A stretch of DNA of 64,000 nt from Actinomycetes bacterium (GTDB taxonomy: Bacteria; Actinomycetota; Actinomycetes; Propionibacteriales; Nocardioidaceae), in contig JAEWOG010000073.1 of NCBI GenBank assembly GCA_023460975.1, positions 1 to 64,000 of the forward strand, in the 5' to 3' direction. A model generated the notes under the pieces. The model did not search any database. It saw only the letters and a program-made list of their open reading frames with translations, and had not been told where the DNA came from. A program made the position numbers and the translations under genes. Each line of letters starts with the position of its first letter. Position 1 is the first letter of the stretch. Of this stretch, positions 50,476 to 59,250 are shown in pieces.

Positions 50476-53340
50476 TCACCACTTCTGGTGCACGTCCTCG
50501 GCCCACCCGAACACGTCGTCGAGGCGCACGACCTCCCCGTCACCCAGGGTGACCGTCCCCGACCAGACGCCGAAGCACTGGTGGGTGAACGACGAGATCG
50601 CCTTGAGGTCGGTGGCCGAGACCTTGTCGTACTCCGGCGTGAAGGTGAGGTCGACGGTGGTGCCAGTGATGCGCCAGGGCTCGAGCCAGCGCTCGGTGTC
50701 GTAGGTCCAGACCAACTCTTCGCTGATCTTGTGCAGCCGGCCGTCGACGAGGATCGAGTTCTCCGTCGATCCGGTGCCGTCGGTCCACTTGCCGCCGACC
50801 TGGATGCCGATGGTGCGCCCGTTCGTACGCCCCGATCCAGCGCCCCAGTTCCAGTGCATCCGGCGGGGCCACCGGCCGCGACCGTGGTCGAGGGTCGCGA
50901 AGGCGTCCGGGCCACCGATGTCAGTCTTCTTGCCGTCGAACCACACCGCCCCGGTGGCGGGGCGCGCGACGTCCTTCACGGTGTACTGGAACAGGCGTTC
51001 CGTCCACGGCACCACCACACCCAAGGACTCATGCCCTTCGGGACGGTGCGCCACGACGTCGACGCGCACGCGCTCCCCGATGGCCCGGATGCGCGTGCCG
51101 CCGTCGACCTCGGAGATCTCGATCCTCATCTTCTTCGCGCGCAGTTCCGCGGTCCCCGCCCCCAGGGTTCCGGGCATCGTGACGCCGGCACCGAAGGGGG
51201 TGATCGCGTCCTGGTTGAACGCCTGGCCCGTACGCCGGTCCCACACCCACAGCGCGTTGACGCCGGCGTAGTCGATGTCGGAGAGGACGACGGCGACGAC
51301 GACGTCGGGGGTGGTGACGGCCCAGTACTCCCACCGCTTGTTGCGCCCCAGCACGTTGGTCAGCGGGCCCGTCTTGGCGCGTCGGATGCCGTCGGTGTCG
51401 ACGAGCGGCGTACGGCACCAGCCGACGGCGTCGGGGTTGAGCTTGCCGTCGGACCGGGTGAGCGCGACCGGTTCGGTGAGCTCGCGCTCGACCACGGCCA
51501 CAGGGCTCGCCCGGTGGCCCACGGCTTCGTCGAACTCGCTGCGCAGCCCGGCGTTCGACGCGGCGACGGCCTCGGCATCGACCTTGAGTTTCTTGCGGTC
51601 GTAGGTCATGAGTCCGTTGGTCTCCTGCTCGACGTCAGCGATCTGGGTGTAGACGAAGCCTGCCAGCCCGCGGGCGATCGCGGGCCGCACCTGCCCTTGC
51701 TGGAGACGGAGGTAGGCACGCTCGAACGCCCCCCGGTCCTTGATGCGGCGGTAGCCGAACTCCTTGTCCGTCCACGTGTGCCCGCTCACGCGGTGGCTGT
51801 AGCCGCCGTACTCACTGAGCACCGCGGCCCGGTCCTCGTCCGCGTCGGCCTTGCTGAGCGCGTACGGCACGAAGTAGACGTGGCGGCTCACCATGTCGCC
51901 CGCACCCTGGTCGTGCCAGCCGGAGACGGAGTCGATGACGCGGGTCGGATCCAGCGCACGCACCCGATCGGTGACGGCGATGGAGTCGAACTGGCCCCAC
52001 CCCTCGTTGAACGGCACCCACGCCACCACGCTCGGGACGCTGCGCAGCAACTCGACGGTGGCGTCGACTTCGGCCAGGAACTCCTCGCGGCCTTCGGCGT
52101 CAGCGCGACCGAAGCGGGCGTGGTTGCGGTCGTCCAGCTTGAGCGGCGTCAGCACGGGCGCGGTGATGACGGCCGGGTTGTAGGTCCGTCCGCCGTTCAC
52201 CATGTCCTGCCACACGAGCATCCCGAGCCGGTCGCAGTGGTGGTACCACCGCAGCGGCTCCACCTTGATGTGCTTGCGCAGCATCGTGAACCCGAGCCGC
52301 TTCGCCTCGGCGATGTCGTGCACGTACGCCTCGTCGCTCGGCGCCGTCAGCAGCCCGTCGGGCCAGTAGCCCTGGTCGAGCAGGCCGGCGTGCAGGTACG
52401 GCTCGCCGTTGAGCAGCAGGCGCGTACGTCCCTGGGCGTCGGGGCCCACGCCGACGGTGCGCAGGGCCGCGTACGAGGTGACTCGGTCGGTGCCCAGGGT
52501 CACGGTGAGGTCGTAGAGGAACGGGTCCTCGGGGGTCCACAGGCGGGGGTCCGGGATCGGGATGGTGACCGGATGGCCGGGGGTGGCGGTCGCCGTCGCG
52601 ATCTGCGTTCCAGCAGCGGAGACGGTGATCGTGGCGGTCGGCCCGCCCTCGGTGCCCAATTTGGGGACACTTGGAGCAGGGTTCGAGGCCCCCGAATGCC
52701 CTCCAACTGTCCCCAAATTGGGCGCGTGGACGGTGAGGGTCAACGAGTCCAGACTCGGCACCAGGTCGAGCCTGGAGACGTACGCCGCAGGAACGGACTC
52801 CATCCACACCGGCTGCCAGATCCCCGACTGGGGGGTGTACCAGATGCCCCCGGGCTTGAGCCGCTGCTTCCCTCGCGAACGGTACGAGGTGTCGGTGACG
52901 TCGCGGACCCGTACGACGAGGTCGTGGACGGCGGTGTTGGCCAGCGCGTCGGTCACGTCGAGGGTGAACGGCAAGAACCCGCCTCGGTGCTCCCCGACCC
53001 GGCGCCCGTCGACCCACACCTCAGCGTCCTGGTCGACGGCGCCGAAGTGCAGCAGCACCGCCTCGCGCACGAAGCCCGGGGCAAACGTGACGTCGCGCCG
53101 GTACCAGAGCGCCTCGTCGGGTTGCAGCGTGCGGCCGACCCCCGACAGCGGCGCCTCGGGGGAGAACGGCACGAGGATCTCGCCGTCCCACTGTTGCGGC
53201 GCCTCGGCCTGGGTGGCCGGCGTGAACGCGTACTGCCAGGTCCCGTTGAGGTTGAGGTGGGAGTCGCGCACGAGTTGCGGGCGGGGGTACTCGCCGAGGA
53301 CGTCGTCGGCGTCGAGGCTCTCGCCCCAGGGGGTCATCAT
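50476..53340 (-). CDS. GH2-family glycoside hydrolase fused to DUF2804
   Basis: This 954-residue protein has an N-terminal GH2 part (about 1-590). It comprises a sugar-binding beta-sandwich (ALWYRRDVTFAPG; AEVWVDGRRVGEHRGGFLPF), an immunoglobulin-like domain and a TIM barrel with acid/base glutamate in VPFNEGWGQ and nucleophile glutamate in LSEYGGY. A DUF2804 domain (about 610-954) follows, from LTEPVALTRSDGKLNPDAVG to the C-terminus. The second domain is usually a separate protein. A P1 palindrome is inserted in frame in the immunoglobulin-like domain. The start ATG 53340 overlaps the MFS stop (ATGA), so sugar uptake and hydrolysis are coupled. Confidence 0.88.
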   Translation of the reverse strand: MMTPWGESLDADDVLGEYPRPQLVRDSHLNLNGTWQYAFTPATQAEAPQQWDGEILVPFSPEAPLSGVGRTLQPDEALWYRRDVTFAPGFVREAVLLHFGAVDQDAEVWVDGRRVGEHRGGFLPFTLDVTDALANTAVHDLVVRVRDVTDTSYRSRGKQRLKPGGIWYTPQSGIWQPVWMESVPAAYVSRLDLVPSLDSLTLTVHAPNLGTVGGHSGASNPAPSVPKLGTEGGPTATITVSAAGTQIATATATPGHPVTIPIPDPRLWTPEDPFLYDLTVTLGTDRVTSYAALRTVGVGPDAQGRTRLLLNGEPYLHAGLLDQGYWPDGLLTAPSDEAYVHDIAEAKRLGFTMLRKHIKVEPLRWYHHCDRLGMLVWQDMVNGGRTYNPAVITAPVLTPLKLDDRNHARFGRADAEGREEFLAEVDATVELLRSVPSVVAWVPFNEGWGQFDSIAVTDRVRALDPTRVIDSVSGWHDQGAGDMVSRHVYFVPYALSKADADEDRAAVLSEYGGYSHRVSGHTWTDKEFGYRRIKDRGAFERAYLRLQQGQVRPAIARGLAGFVYTQIADVEQETNGLMTYDRKKLKVDAEAVAASNAGLRSEFDEAVGHRASPVAVVERELTEPVALTRSDGKLNPDAVGWCRTPLVDTDGIRRAKTGPLTNVLGRNKRWEYWAVTTPDVVVAVVLSDIDYAGVNALWVWDRRTGQAFNQDAITPFGAGVTMPGTLGAGTAELRAKKMRIEISEVDGGTRIRAIGERVRVDVVAHRPEGHESLGVVVPWTERLFQYTVKDVARPATGAVWFDGKKTDIGGPDAFATLDHGRGRWPRRMHWNWGAGSGRTNGRTIGIQVGGKWTDGTGSTENSILVDGRLHKISEELVWTYDTERWLEPWRITGTTVDLTFTPEYDKVSATDLKAISSFTHQCFGVWSGTVTLGDGEVVRLDDVFGWAEDVHQKW
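52655..52722. repeat. P1 palindromic element inserted in the GH2 coding region
   Basis: Left arm 52655-52680 starts CCCAATTTGGGGACA and right arm 52699-52722 ends CCCCAAATTGGG. The arms match the intergenic element at 22609-22676. It is read through in frame and encodes about 25 residues (APNLGTVGG ... VPKLGTEGG) between two strands of the immunoglobulin-like domain. Confidence 0.88.
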
Positions 53341-54686
53341 CGGGGCTCCTTGGTTTCGCCGGGCGAGGTCCGCTCGTCGAGCCTGTCGAGACGCCCGGTT
53401 TCGACGGGCGTGGTCGGCTCGTCGATCCTGTCGAGACGCCGTAGGGCCGCCAGAGGCACGAGGGTGAGGCTCGCCACGACCGCGGCCGCCACGAAGATCC
53501 ACGGCGTCGGCACGGTCTTCACGACCCCCAGGTCGACGTACGTCTCCGCCGCACCCGAGATCACCGCAGCCCCGATGAACGGCCCGATGACGCTCGGCAC
53601 CAGGATCACCGCGATCATCCGCAGGCCCTGGATCTGCCCTGCACGGTCGTGCGGGGTGAGGTTGCGTACGGTCGCCGACAGGGCCGCACCCAGGAGCAGG
53701 AACGCGCCCATCATCACGATCCCGGCCGCGATCACCGCGCCCATGGAACGGGCGAAGAACATCGCCCCGAGCGCCACCGCATAGAGCCCCAGCGTGGGCA
53801 CCACCGCCCGCAGCGGCGAGTCCCCGAGCCAGCGGGCGCCCACGATGCTGAGCACCGAGGCACCGATGAGGACGGCGCCGAGGACCACGGCGTACGCCTC
53901 GATCTGGAGGTACTTCTGGACGTAGATGATCAGGTACGGAAGAACGATCTGGAAGCTCGTCCCCGCGAGTGCCCACGCGGCCAGCGTGACGTACAGGCGC
54001 GGGTTGGCCCGTACGGTCGCAGGCTTGAGGCCGTGCAGCACCGAGCCGAGGTAGGTGCCCGAGGGCTGTGGCGTCGCCTCGTCACGCACGCCGAACCACG
54101 CGATCACGCCGACCACCGAGGTGAACCCGCCGACCAGGGCGAAGAACAGGGTCCAGTTGCCGGCCTGGGTGATCGGGTCGAGGGCGCCGAAGACGATCAG
54201 CATCCCGAGCAGCGGAAGCGTCTGGATGACGCCATCGACCTTGGCGCGGTTGCGCGGGTTGGTGGAGTCGGTGACCCAGGCCTGGTACGCCGCGTCGTTG
54301 GCCCCCGAGCCGAGGAAACTCATCACGCAGTCCAGAGCGACGATGCTCACCACGGCGAGACCGACGGCGTTGGGGACCGAGGAGTCGACCCCGACCAGCC
54401 CGAAGGCTGCGGTCGTGAGGCCCCAGAGGATGTAGCCGATGGCGATGAACCGCCGCCGGTGCCCAACCCGGTCACTCCACGCGCCCACCAGCAGGGTCGC
54501 CAGCGTGGCCGCCGTCGCGCTCGCCGCGACCAGCACCGCGATGACCGTGGGGTCGTCGGTGATGGTCTCGTAGACGAACACGTTGAGATACATGTTCTCG
54601 ACGGTCCAGGCGAGCTGGCCGGTCAGCCCGAGGAGGACGATCCACAGCCACAGACGGCCGGACACGCGGGCGGGGTTCGGGTTCAC
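53337..54686 (-). CDS. MFS transporter with a repeat-derived C-terminal tail
   Basis: This 449-residue major-facilitator protein has 12 TM segments and the loop DRVGHRRRF between TM2 and TM3. Its coupling with the GH2 gene (ATGA overlap) suggests uptake of an oligosaccharide or glycoside. The last 30 residues (LDRIDEPTTPVETGRLDRLD and on) are translated P2 repeat. The start is GTG 54686, with TAGCAT six bases upstream. Confidence 0.88.
   Translation of the reverse strand: MNPNPARVSGRLWLWIVLLGLTGQLAWTVENMYLNVFVYETITDDPTVIAVLVAASATAATLATLLVGAWSDRVGHRRRFIAIGYILWGLTTAAFGLVGVDSSVPNAVGLAVVSIVALDCVMSFLGSGANDAAYQAWVTDSTNPRNRAKVDGVIQTLPLLGMLIVFGALDPITQAGNWTLFFALVGGFTSVVGVIAWFGVRDEATPQPSGTYLGSVLHGLKPATVRANPRLYVTLAAWALAGTSFQIVLPYLIIYVQKYLQIEAYAVVLGAVLIGASVLSIVGARWLGDSPLRAVVPTLGLYAVALGAMFFARSMGAVIAAGIVMMGAFLLLGAALSATVRNLTPHDRAGQIQGLRMIAVILVPSVIGPFIGAAVISGAAETYVDLGVVKTVPTPWIFVAAAVVASLTLVPLAALRRLDRIDEPTTPVETGRLDRLDERTSPGETKEPR
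53352..53440. repeat. P2 repeats at the 3' end of the MFS gene
   Basis: Degenerate copies of GTCGAGCCTGTCGAGAC and GGTTTCGACGGGC, in both orientations, occupy the last 90 bases of the MFS coding region and are translated without a stop. Confidence 0.8.
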
Positions 54687-54692
54687 CCGCGC

Positions 54693-54698
54693 ATGCTA
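54693..54698 (-). promoter_or_regulatory. Putative -10 element of the MFS-GH2 operon
   Basis: On the minus strand TAGCAT ends six bases before the GTG at 54686, with no ribosome binding site between. Confidence 0.48.
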
Positions 54699-54748
54699 GT
54701 GGCGTGGCTCATGCTCGGACATGACAAACCCGGCGCAAGCCCTCCGAA

Positions 54749-54799
54749 CCGCGCTGAGGCGACGTTCGGTCGTGCGACCGCGAGGCAGTCTCAGCGCGG
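54749..54799 (-). terminator. Hairpin at the end of the DUF2319 gene
   Basis: CCGCGCTGAG (54749-54758) and CTCAGCGCGG (54790-54799) form a perfect 10-bp stem that includes the DUF2319 stop codon. A second stem, CGGTCG/CGACCG (54767-54780), lies in its loop. There is no T-run. It may terminate transcription before the MFS promoter. Confidence 0.45.
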
Positions 54800-56503
54800 G
54801 GCGTAGACCAACCGCTCGCGCAGCTCCTCCACCTTCGCGGCGTCCCAGCCGGCGGGCCGGTCGATCGCGAACCACGAGGTCAGCGGCAGCGTGCCGTACA
54901 GGTGGCCGTGCTCCTCGTCGAAGTCGTTGCTCACGCCCATGTCCACGGCCAACTGGAGGAAGGTCGTGATCGGCGACCACTCGACCTCCGGATTGACCGC
55001 CGGGTCGAGGGGTTCGCGCAGCCAGTCGGGGCGCTCGTACGCGGTCTCCCAGTCCCACCACACGATCGGGTCGTCGGCCTGCTGCAGGAACACCGAGTGC
55101 GGCGGGCGCGCCGGATCGAGGGCCTCGAAGTCGGAGGACCGGTTGATGAAGACGAACTCAGTGCCGTCGCCCACCACCGGCTTGACCTGCGTGGAGCCGG
55201 GCTGGCGGGTGCGCTCGGCCTCGCGGCGCAGGTGCATCGTCTCGGGCGGGCCGACCCACAGCGCGCCATCCGTACGTTCGGCGCTGTCGGCCAGCGATTC
55301 GAACGCGTGGGAGCCCCCGAAGGAACCCAGGCTCTCGCCGGCCACGTACAGGGTGGGCGGGTCGGACAGGGTGGCCAGCCGTTCCTCGACGGCGGCCACC
55401 AACGCGGCACCCGTGTCGCCGGCCGCCTCGGCCTCCGCGAGGAAGGCGAGCGGGCTGGGCATGTGCGAGTACTGCACGGACACGGTGGCCACGTCGCCGG
55501 CGTGGAAGTACTCCAACGGCTGCACGATCTGCTCGTTGACCCAACCCGTTCCGGTGGGCACCACCACGAGCAGGACCTCGCGCTCGAAGCCGCCGAAGCG
55601 GTCGAGCTCGTCGACGGCCAGCGCGACCCGCTCCTCGACGGTGTCCGCCTCCGCGCGACCCACGAAGACGCGAACCGGCTCACTCACCTCCCCGTCCGCG
55701 AAGTCGTCGATGTCTTCCACGCTGGGGCCCCGCGTGAGGAACCGACGCCCCTCGCGCCCGGTCGCCGCCCAGTCGACCTGCGACTCCGGGCCGCCGGAGC
55801 GTACGGAGGAGGTGGGGGGTTCGGGGGCCTCGTCCAGGTTGCGGTCGCCGGCGGAGAACGAGGCATTGAAGCCGTCGAGGGTCCGCTCCAGCACCACGTT
55901 GCTCATCGATGCCAACACCGCCCACGCGAGCAGGACGAGGGCGAGTCCACCGGCGATCCAGGCGGGCAGGAGCCGGGCACCCGCCCCGGCCAGGCGCAGC
56001 CACACCCAGCGCAGCCCGGCGCCGAGGGCGAACAGCAGCGCCGCCACGGCGGCGGCGACCAGCAGGGCGCCGCCGTAGATGTACCAGAACGAGCCGGGCT
56101 CGTGGCCCAGCCGCTGCCACGTCCACTCGTGGTCGTTCACGGCGGCGACCACGGACCACACGGCGTAGCCCAGGGCGAGGATCCAGCTGCCCACACGCCA
56201 CCGCGTCCGCACCGCGGCGGACGGCTGCCAGGTCGCTGCCGTACGGCCGGCCACCCACGCGCCGACCTGCCACAGGGTGGCGCCGATCCAGTAGCCCAGC
56301 ACGATCGCGACCGCCGCCAGCACGCCTTGGTAGAGCCATGCCCGCAGCAGCAGTGACGGGCGCAGCGACTGGCCGAACATCCAGGCAGCCGCGACGACAC
56401 CCAGGACGTTCGGCCGCGTCAGGACGGCCAGCATCCGCGCGGGTGTGCGGCGAGCAGCCTCGGCGAGGAACTCATCGATGCGGAGAAGCAGTGACTGGGC
56501 CAC
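54791..56503 (-). CDS. DUF2319 alpha/beta-hydrolase membrane protein
   Basis: This 570-residue protein has about five TM segments in the first 215 residues, then a periplasmic or extracytoplasmic alpha/beta-hydrolase domain. Its nucleophile elbow is GESLGSFGG, within TLYVAGESLGSFGGSHAFE. FVGRAEADTVEERVALAVDEL and PLEYFHAGDVATVSVQYSHMPS are typical of the Abhydrolase_9 family of actinobacteria, with lipase-like activity suspected. The start is GTG 56503 with GAAGG upstream; GTG 56536 is in frame. It is a single gene between the MFS operon and the DUF1707 gene. Confidence 0.87.
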   Translation of the reverse strand: MAQSLLLRIDEFLAEAARRTPARMLAVLTRPNVLGVVAAAWMFGQSLRPSLLLRAWLYQGVLAAVAIVLGYWIGATLWQVGAWVAGRTAATWQPSAAVRTRWRVGSWILALGYAVWSVVAAVNDHEWTWQRLGHEPGSFWYIYGGALLVAAAVAALLFALGAGLRWVWLRLAGAGARLLPAWIAGGLALVLLAWAVLASMSNVVLERTLDGFNASFSAGDRNLDEAPEPPTSSVRSGGPESQVDWAATGREGRRFLTRGPSVEDIDDFADGEVSEPVRVFVGRAEADTVEERVALAVDELDRFGGFEREVLLVVVPTGTGWVNEQIVQPLEYFHAGDVATVSVQYSHMPSPLAFLAEAEAAGDTGAALVAAVEERLATLSDPPTLYVAGESLGSFGGSHAFESLADSAERTDGALWVGPPETMHLRREAERTRQPGSTQVKPVVGDGTEFVFINRSSDFEALDPARPPHSVFLQQADDPIVWWDWETAYERPDWLREPLDPAVNPEVEWSPITTFLQLAVDMGVSNDFDEEHGHLYGTLPLTSWFAIDRPAGWDAAKVEELRERLVYAPR

Positions 56504-56645
56504 GGGCGACCTTCGACTGGGAGCCGGTCCGAGCACGGCAGGAGTGGGCTGAGGGGTGACGCTTCCCCGCGGGCGCGACGAGCGCGCCTCGAGGTGGGCC
56601 TAGCGTCCCACACGCGCGAAACGGTGCGGGAGGGTTTGTTCAGCG

Positions 56646-57473
56646 TCAACGCCGGACGACGACCTCGCCGTCACAGTTGGTGGCGACGGTGGCCTTCGCG
56701 CCGGTCTCGTCGTTGACGGCGTGAGCGGTGAAGCAGACCTCGCGGCCCTTGACGTTGTAGACCCTGATCTCGACCCACGAGTCGGTTGCCTCGCCCACGT
56801 CGGCGCGCGCCCACTCCAACGGTTCGCTGATCTGGTCGTAGCCCAGCGTGCTGAACTCGAAGCGCTGGTCGCCGCCCTTGCGCGAGCGGGGGCCGGTCCA
56901 CACGCCGTCCCACGTGTACGCGAGCGCCGTCTTCCCGTCGGCGCCGGGACGTACGACGTCCACCGACGTACGACGCAACACCACGCGGGTCGCGGACGCT
57001 TCGTCGCCGAAGCGCTCCTCGTACTCGTGCATGAAGTCGTTCAGTCCCGCGCTGGTCAACGGGTCCTCGATCCACACCAGCTGCGATGCGGGCACCGACG
57101 GCCGTTGGGTGTGGGTGGGGAGAGGCTCCTCGACTGGGTCCGCTGCGGGGGGATCGCTGCCCAGCAGCAACGGCCCGATCATCACCGCCAGGACCGCCAC
57201 GGCGCACCCGGCCCAGACCAGCGCCGCACGACCGAGTTGCCGCTCGCCGGGGACCGGACCCTCGGGAGGTGCGGGCGTGCGCCAGGGCAGGGGACCTCGC
57301 GACTGGATGTCGCCGACCGTGTGGTCGAGCTGGCTCAGACGGGACGCCTTGAGCGCCTGCTCGACGCGGCTGTCGAACTCCTCGTGCGAGAGCTGACCGT
57401 CGGCATAGGCCGCCTCGATGATGTCGACCGCAGCGTGCCTGTCCGCGTCGCGCGCCCTGGTCCGATCAGCCAC
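56646..57473 (-). CDS. DUF1707-domain membrane protein, paralogue 1
   Basis: This 275-residue protein has an N-terminal DUF1707 (SHOCT-like) segment with RTRARDADRHAAVDIIEAAY and ADGQLSHEEFDSRVEQAL. A single TM segment (LVWAGCAVAVLAVMIGPLLL, about 100-119) and an extracytoplasmic C-terminal domain with two cysteines (VCFTA; ATNCDG) follow. The start is GTG 57473, with TACCCT six bases upstream. It resembles 60787-61581 and 61581-62420. DUF1707 proteins are abundant in actinobacteria; the function is unknown. Confidence 0.82.
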   Translation of the reverse strand: MADRTRARDADRHAAVDIIEAAYADGQLSHEEFDSRVEQALKASRLSQLDHTVGDIQSRGPLPWRTPAPPEGPVPGERQLGRAALVWAGCAVAVLAVMIGPLLLGSDPPAADPVEEPLPTHTQRPSVPASQLVWIEDPLTSAGLNDFMHEYEERFGDEASATRVVLRRTSVDVVRPGADGKTALAYTWDGVWTGPRSRKGGDQRFEFSTLGYDQISEPLEWARADVGEATDSWVEIRVYNVKGREVCFTAHAVNDETGAKATVATNCDGEVVVRR

Positions 57474-57479
57474 AGCAGG

Positions 57480-57485
57480 AGGGTA
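57480..57485 (-). promoter_or_regulatory. Putative -10 element of DUF1707 paralogue 1
   Basis: TACCCT ends six bases before the GTG at 57473. The identical hexamer and spacing precede paralogue 3 (62427-62432), which suggests a shared promoter type. Confidence 0.5.
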
Positions 57486-57498
57486 ATGCGTCGGGTCC

Positions 57499-58929
57499 TC
57501 ACTGACGGGCGAGGGCCCGCAGCGCCGACTGGGCGGCGTTCCACCCACACATGCCGTGGGCCCCGGCACCAGGGGGCGTGGCCGCGGAACACAGGTAGAG
57601 CCCCTCCCCCAGCCGGTACGGATCCAGCGCCGGGCGCGGGCGCATCACGAGTTGGCCGACGGTGTTGGCGCCGGTCACCACGTCCCCGCCCACATAGTTG
57701 GCGTTGTACGTGGCCATCGCCGCCGCCGAACGCACGCTGCGCGCCAGCACCCGCTCGGAGAATCCCGGGGCGAACCGTTCGATCTGCGCCTCGATGGCGG
57801 CCGTCGCGTCCCCGGTGAATCCCGCGGGCACGTGGGCGTAGGAGTAGACGGGGTGGACGTCTCCGCGCGCCCGGGTCGGGTCGGCCACCGACTGCTGCCC
57901 GACGAGCACGAACGGCCGATCCGGCATCACGCCGCGATTGACGGCGCGTTCGGCAGCCGCGATCTCGGCGAAGGTGCCCGCGACGTGCACGGTGCCGGCA
58001 CGCCGCGCGGGCTCGTACGTCCACGGCACACCACCGCCGGCCACTGCGAACTCGACCTTGTGCACTCCCGGACCGTGCCGATAGCGCCGCAGCGCGCGGG
58101 CGACGCCGGGGCGGAGCGCGTCCCCCGCCACGTCGGCCGCGGCCGCCGGAGCCAGGTCGAGGAGGATGAAGTCCGCGTGGGCCACCTCGGCCAACGACGT
58201 GACCCGCACCCCGGTGGTGAACCGCACGCCGCGCTCGGCGGCGAGCGCCACGACGGCGCGGGTGATCGCTTCCGAGCCACCCTGCGCGACGGGCCACCCG
58301 TACGTGTGCGCCGCGGCGCCCAGGGCCACCCCGATCGCGGACGAGGCGAGCCCGGTCAGGGGCGTCAGGGCGTGCGCCGCCACGCCACCGAAGAGCGCCT
58401 TGCCCTCCTCGCCGCGCCACCGCTGAGCCAGGACGGTGGCGGGCAGGGCTGCGTACGCACCGAAGCGGGCCAGCTGCACCGGGTGGCTCGGGACGCGCAG
58501 CAGGGGCCGCAGGAAGTCCTCGGAGATGTCGCCGAAGCGCGTCTCGAGGCCGCCGAAGATGCGACGCCACGCGTCCCCGTCCGACCCGAGTTCGGCGGCG
58601 GTCTGCGCCACTGATCGGTACGCCGCCGCCCCCCGCCCGGCTCCACCGACGGAGTCGAGCGGGTGGGCGTACTGCACCTGCGGCCACCGCCACTCCAGGC
58701 CCGCCCCTGCCAGGTCGAAGGCCCGACTGAACGGGGTGTCGACGGCCAACGGGTGGAAGCCCGAGCAGTCGTCGTGCACCAGCCCTGGCAGCGTCGCCTC
58801 GCTGCTGCGGGTCCCACCGCCGAGGGTGTCCGCGGCCTCGAGCACCTCGACCTGCACCCCGGCGGCGGCCAGGGTGAGCGCGGCGGCGAGCCCATTGGGC
58901 CCGCTGCCCACGACCACGGCCTTCGTCAT
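57499..58929 (-). CDS. Phytoene-desaturase-like FAD-dependent oxidoreductase
   Basis: This 476-residue flavoprotein has the dinucleotide-binding loop GSGPNGLAAALTLAAAG (8-24), the acidic end of beta2 in VEVLEAADTLGGGTRS, and a C-terminal FAD motif, LYLCSAATPPGAGAHGMCG. It belongs to the NAD(P)/FAD oxidoreductases related to CrtI and all-trans-retinol saturases. No other carotenoid gene is nearby, so the substrate is open. The start is ATG 58929, with CAGGGT six bases upstream. Confidence 0.88.
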   Translation of the reverse strand: MTKAVVVGSGPNGLAAALTLAAAGVQVEVLEAADTLGGGTRSSEATLPGLVHDDCSGFHPLAVDTPFSRAFDLAGAGLEWRWPQVQYAHPLDSVGGAGRGAAAYRSVAQTAAELGSDGDAWRRIFGGLETRFGDISEDFLRPLLRVPSHPVQLARFGAYAALPATVLAQRWRGEEGKALFGGVAAHALTPLTGLASSAIGVALGAAAHTYGWPVAQGGSEAITRAVVALAAERGVRFTTGVRVTSLAEVAHADFILLDLAPAAAADVAGDALRPGVARALRRYRHGPGVHKVEFAVAGGGVPWTYEPARRAGTVHVAGTFAEIAAAERAVNRGVMPDRPFVLVGQQSVADPTRARGDVHPVYSYAHVPAGFTGDATAAIEAQIERFAPGFSERVLARSVRSAAAMATYNANYVGGDVVTGANTVGQLVMRPRPALDPYRLGEGLYLCSAATPPGAGAHGMCGWNAAQSALRALARQ

Positions 58930-59049
58930 GCGCCCACCCTGTCACCGAGTCCGGGTCCGGCGCAGATCCGGGCCAGCCGTCGCCGAACGCCCCGGTGGTC
59001 GCGCCCGTCCGTACGGCACCGTCCCCACCGGTGTGCCACCCTGTCCGGC

Positions 59050-59241
59050 ATGAGCGAGCGCTACTCCGGACCGAACATGACCAGCACGATCGCGGCCGTC
59101 GTGATCGTCGGGCTGATCCTGCTCGTCGGGGTCAAGCTGCTCGGCGTGGCGTTCGCCCTGATGCGCGTGATCCTGATCCTCGTCGTGCTCGGGGTCGTCG
59201 TGTACGCGGGTCTGCGTGCAGTCAACAAGCTCGGACGCTGA
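59050..59241 (+). CDS. Small two-TM membrane protein
   Basis: This 63-residue protein has two hydrophobic helices, TIAAVVIVGLILLVGVKLLG and LMRVILILVVLGVVVYAGL, and a basic tail, NKLGR. CACCCT ends seven bases before the ATG at 59050. The methyltransferase gene follows after 9 bp. Too short to assign; it could be a membrane subunit or stress peptide. Confidence 0.65.
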   Translation: MSERYSGPNMTSTIAAVVIVGLILLVGVKLLGVAFALMRVILILVVLGVVVYAGLRAVNKLGR

Positions 59242-59250
59242 GGAGCACCG

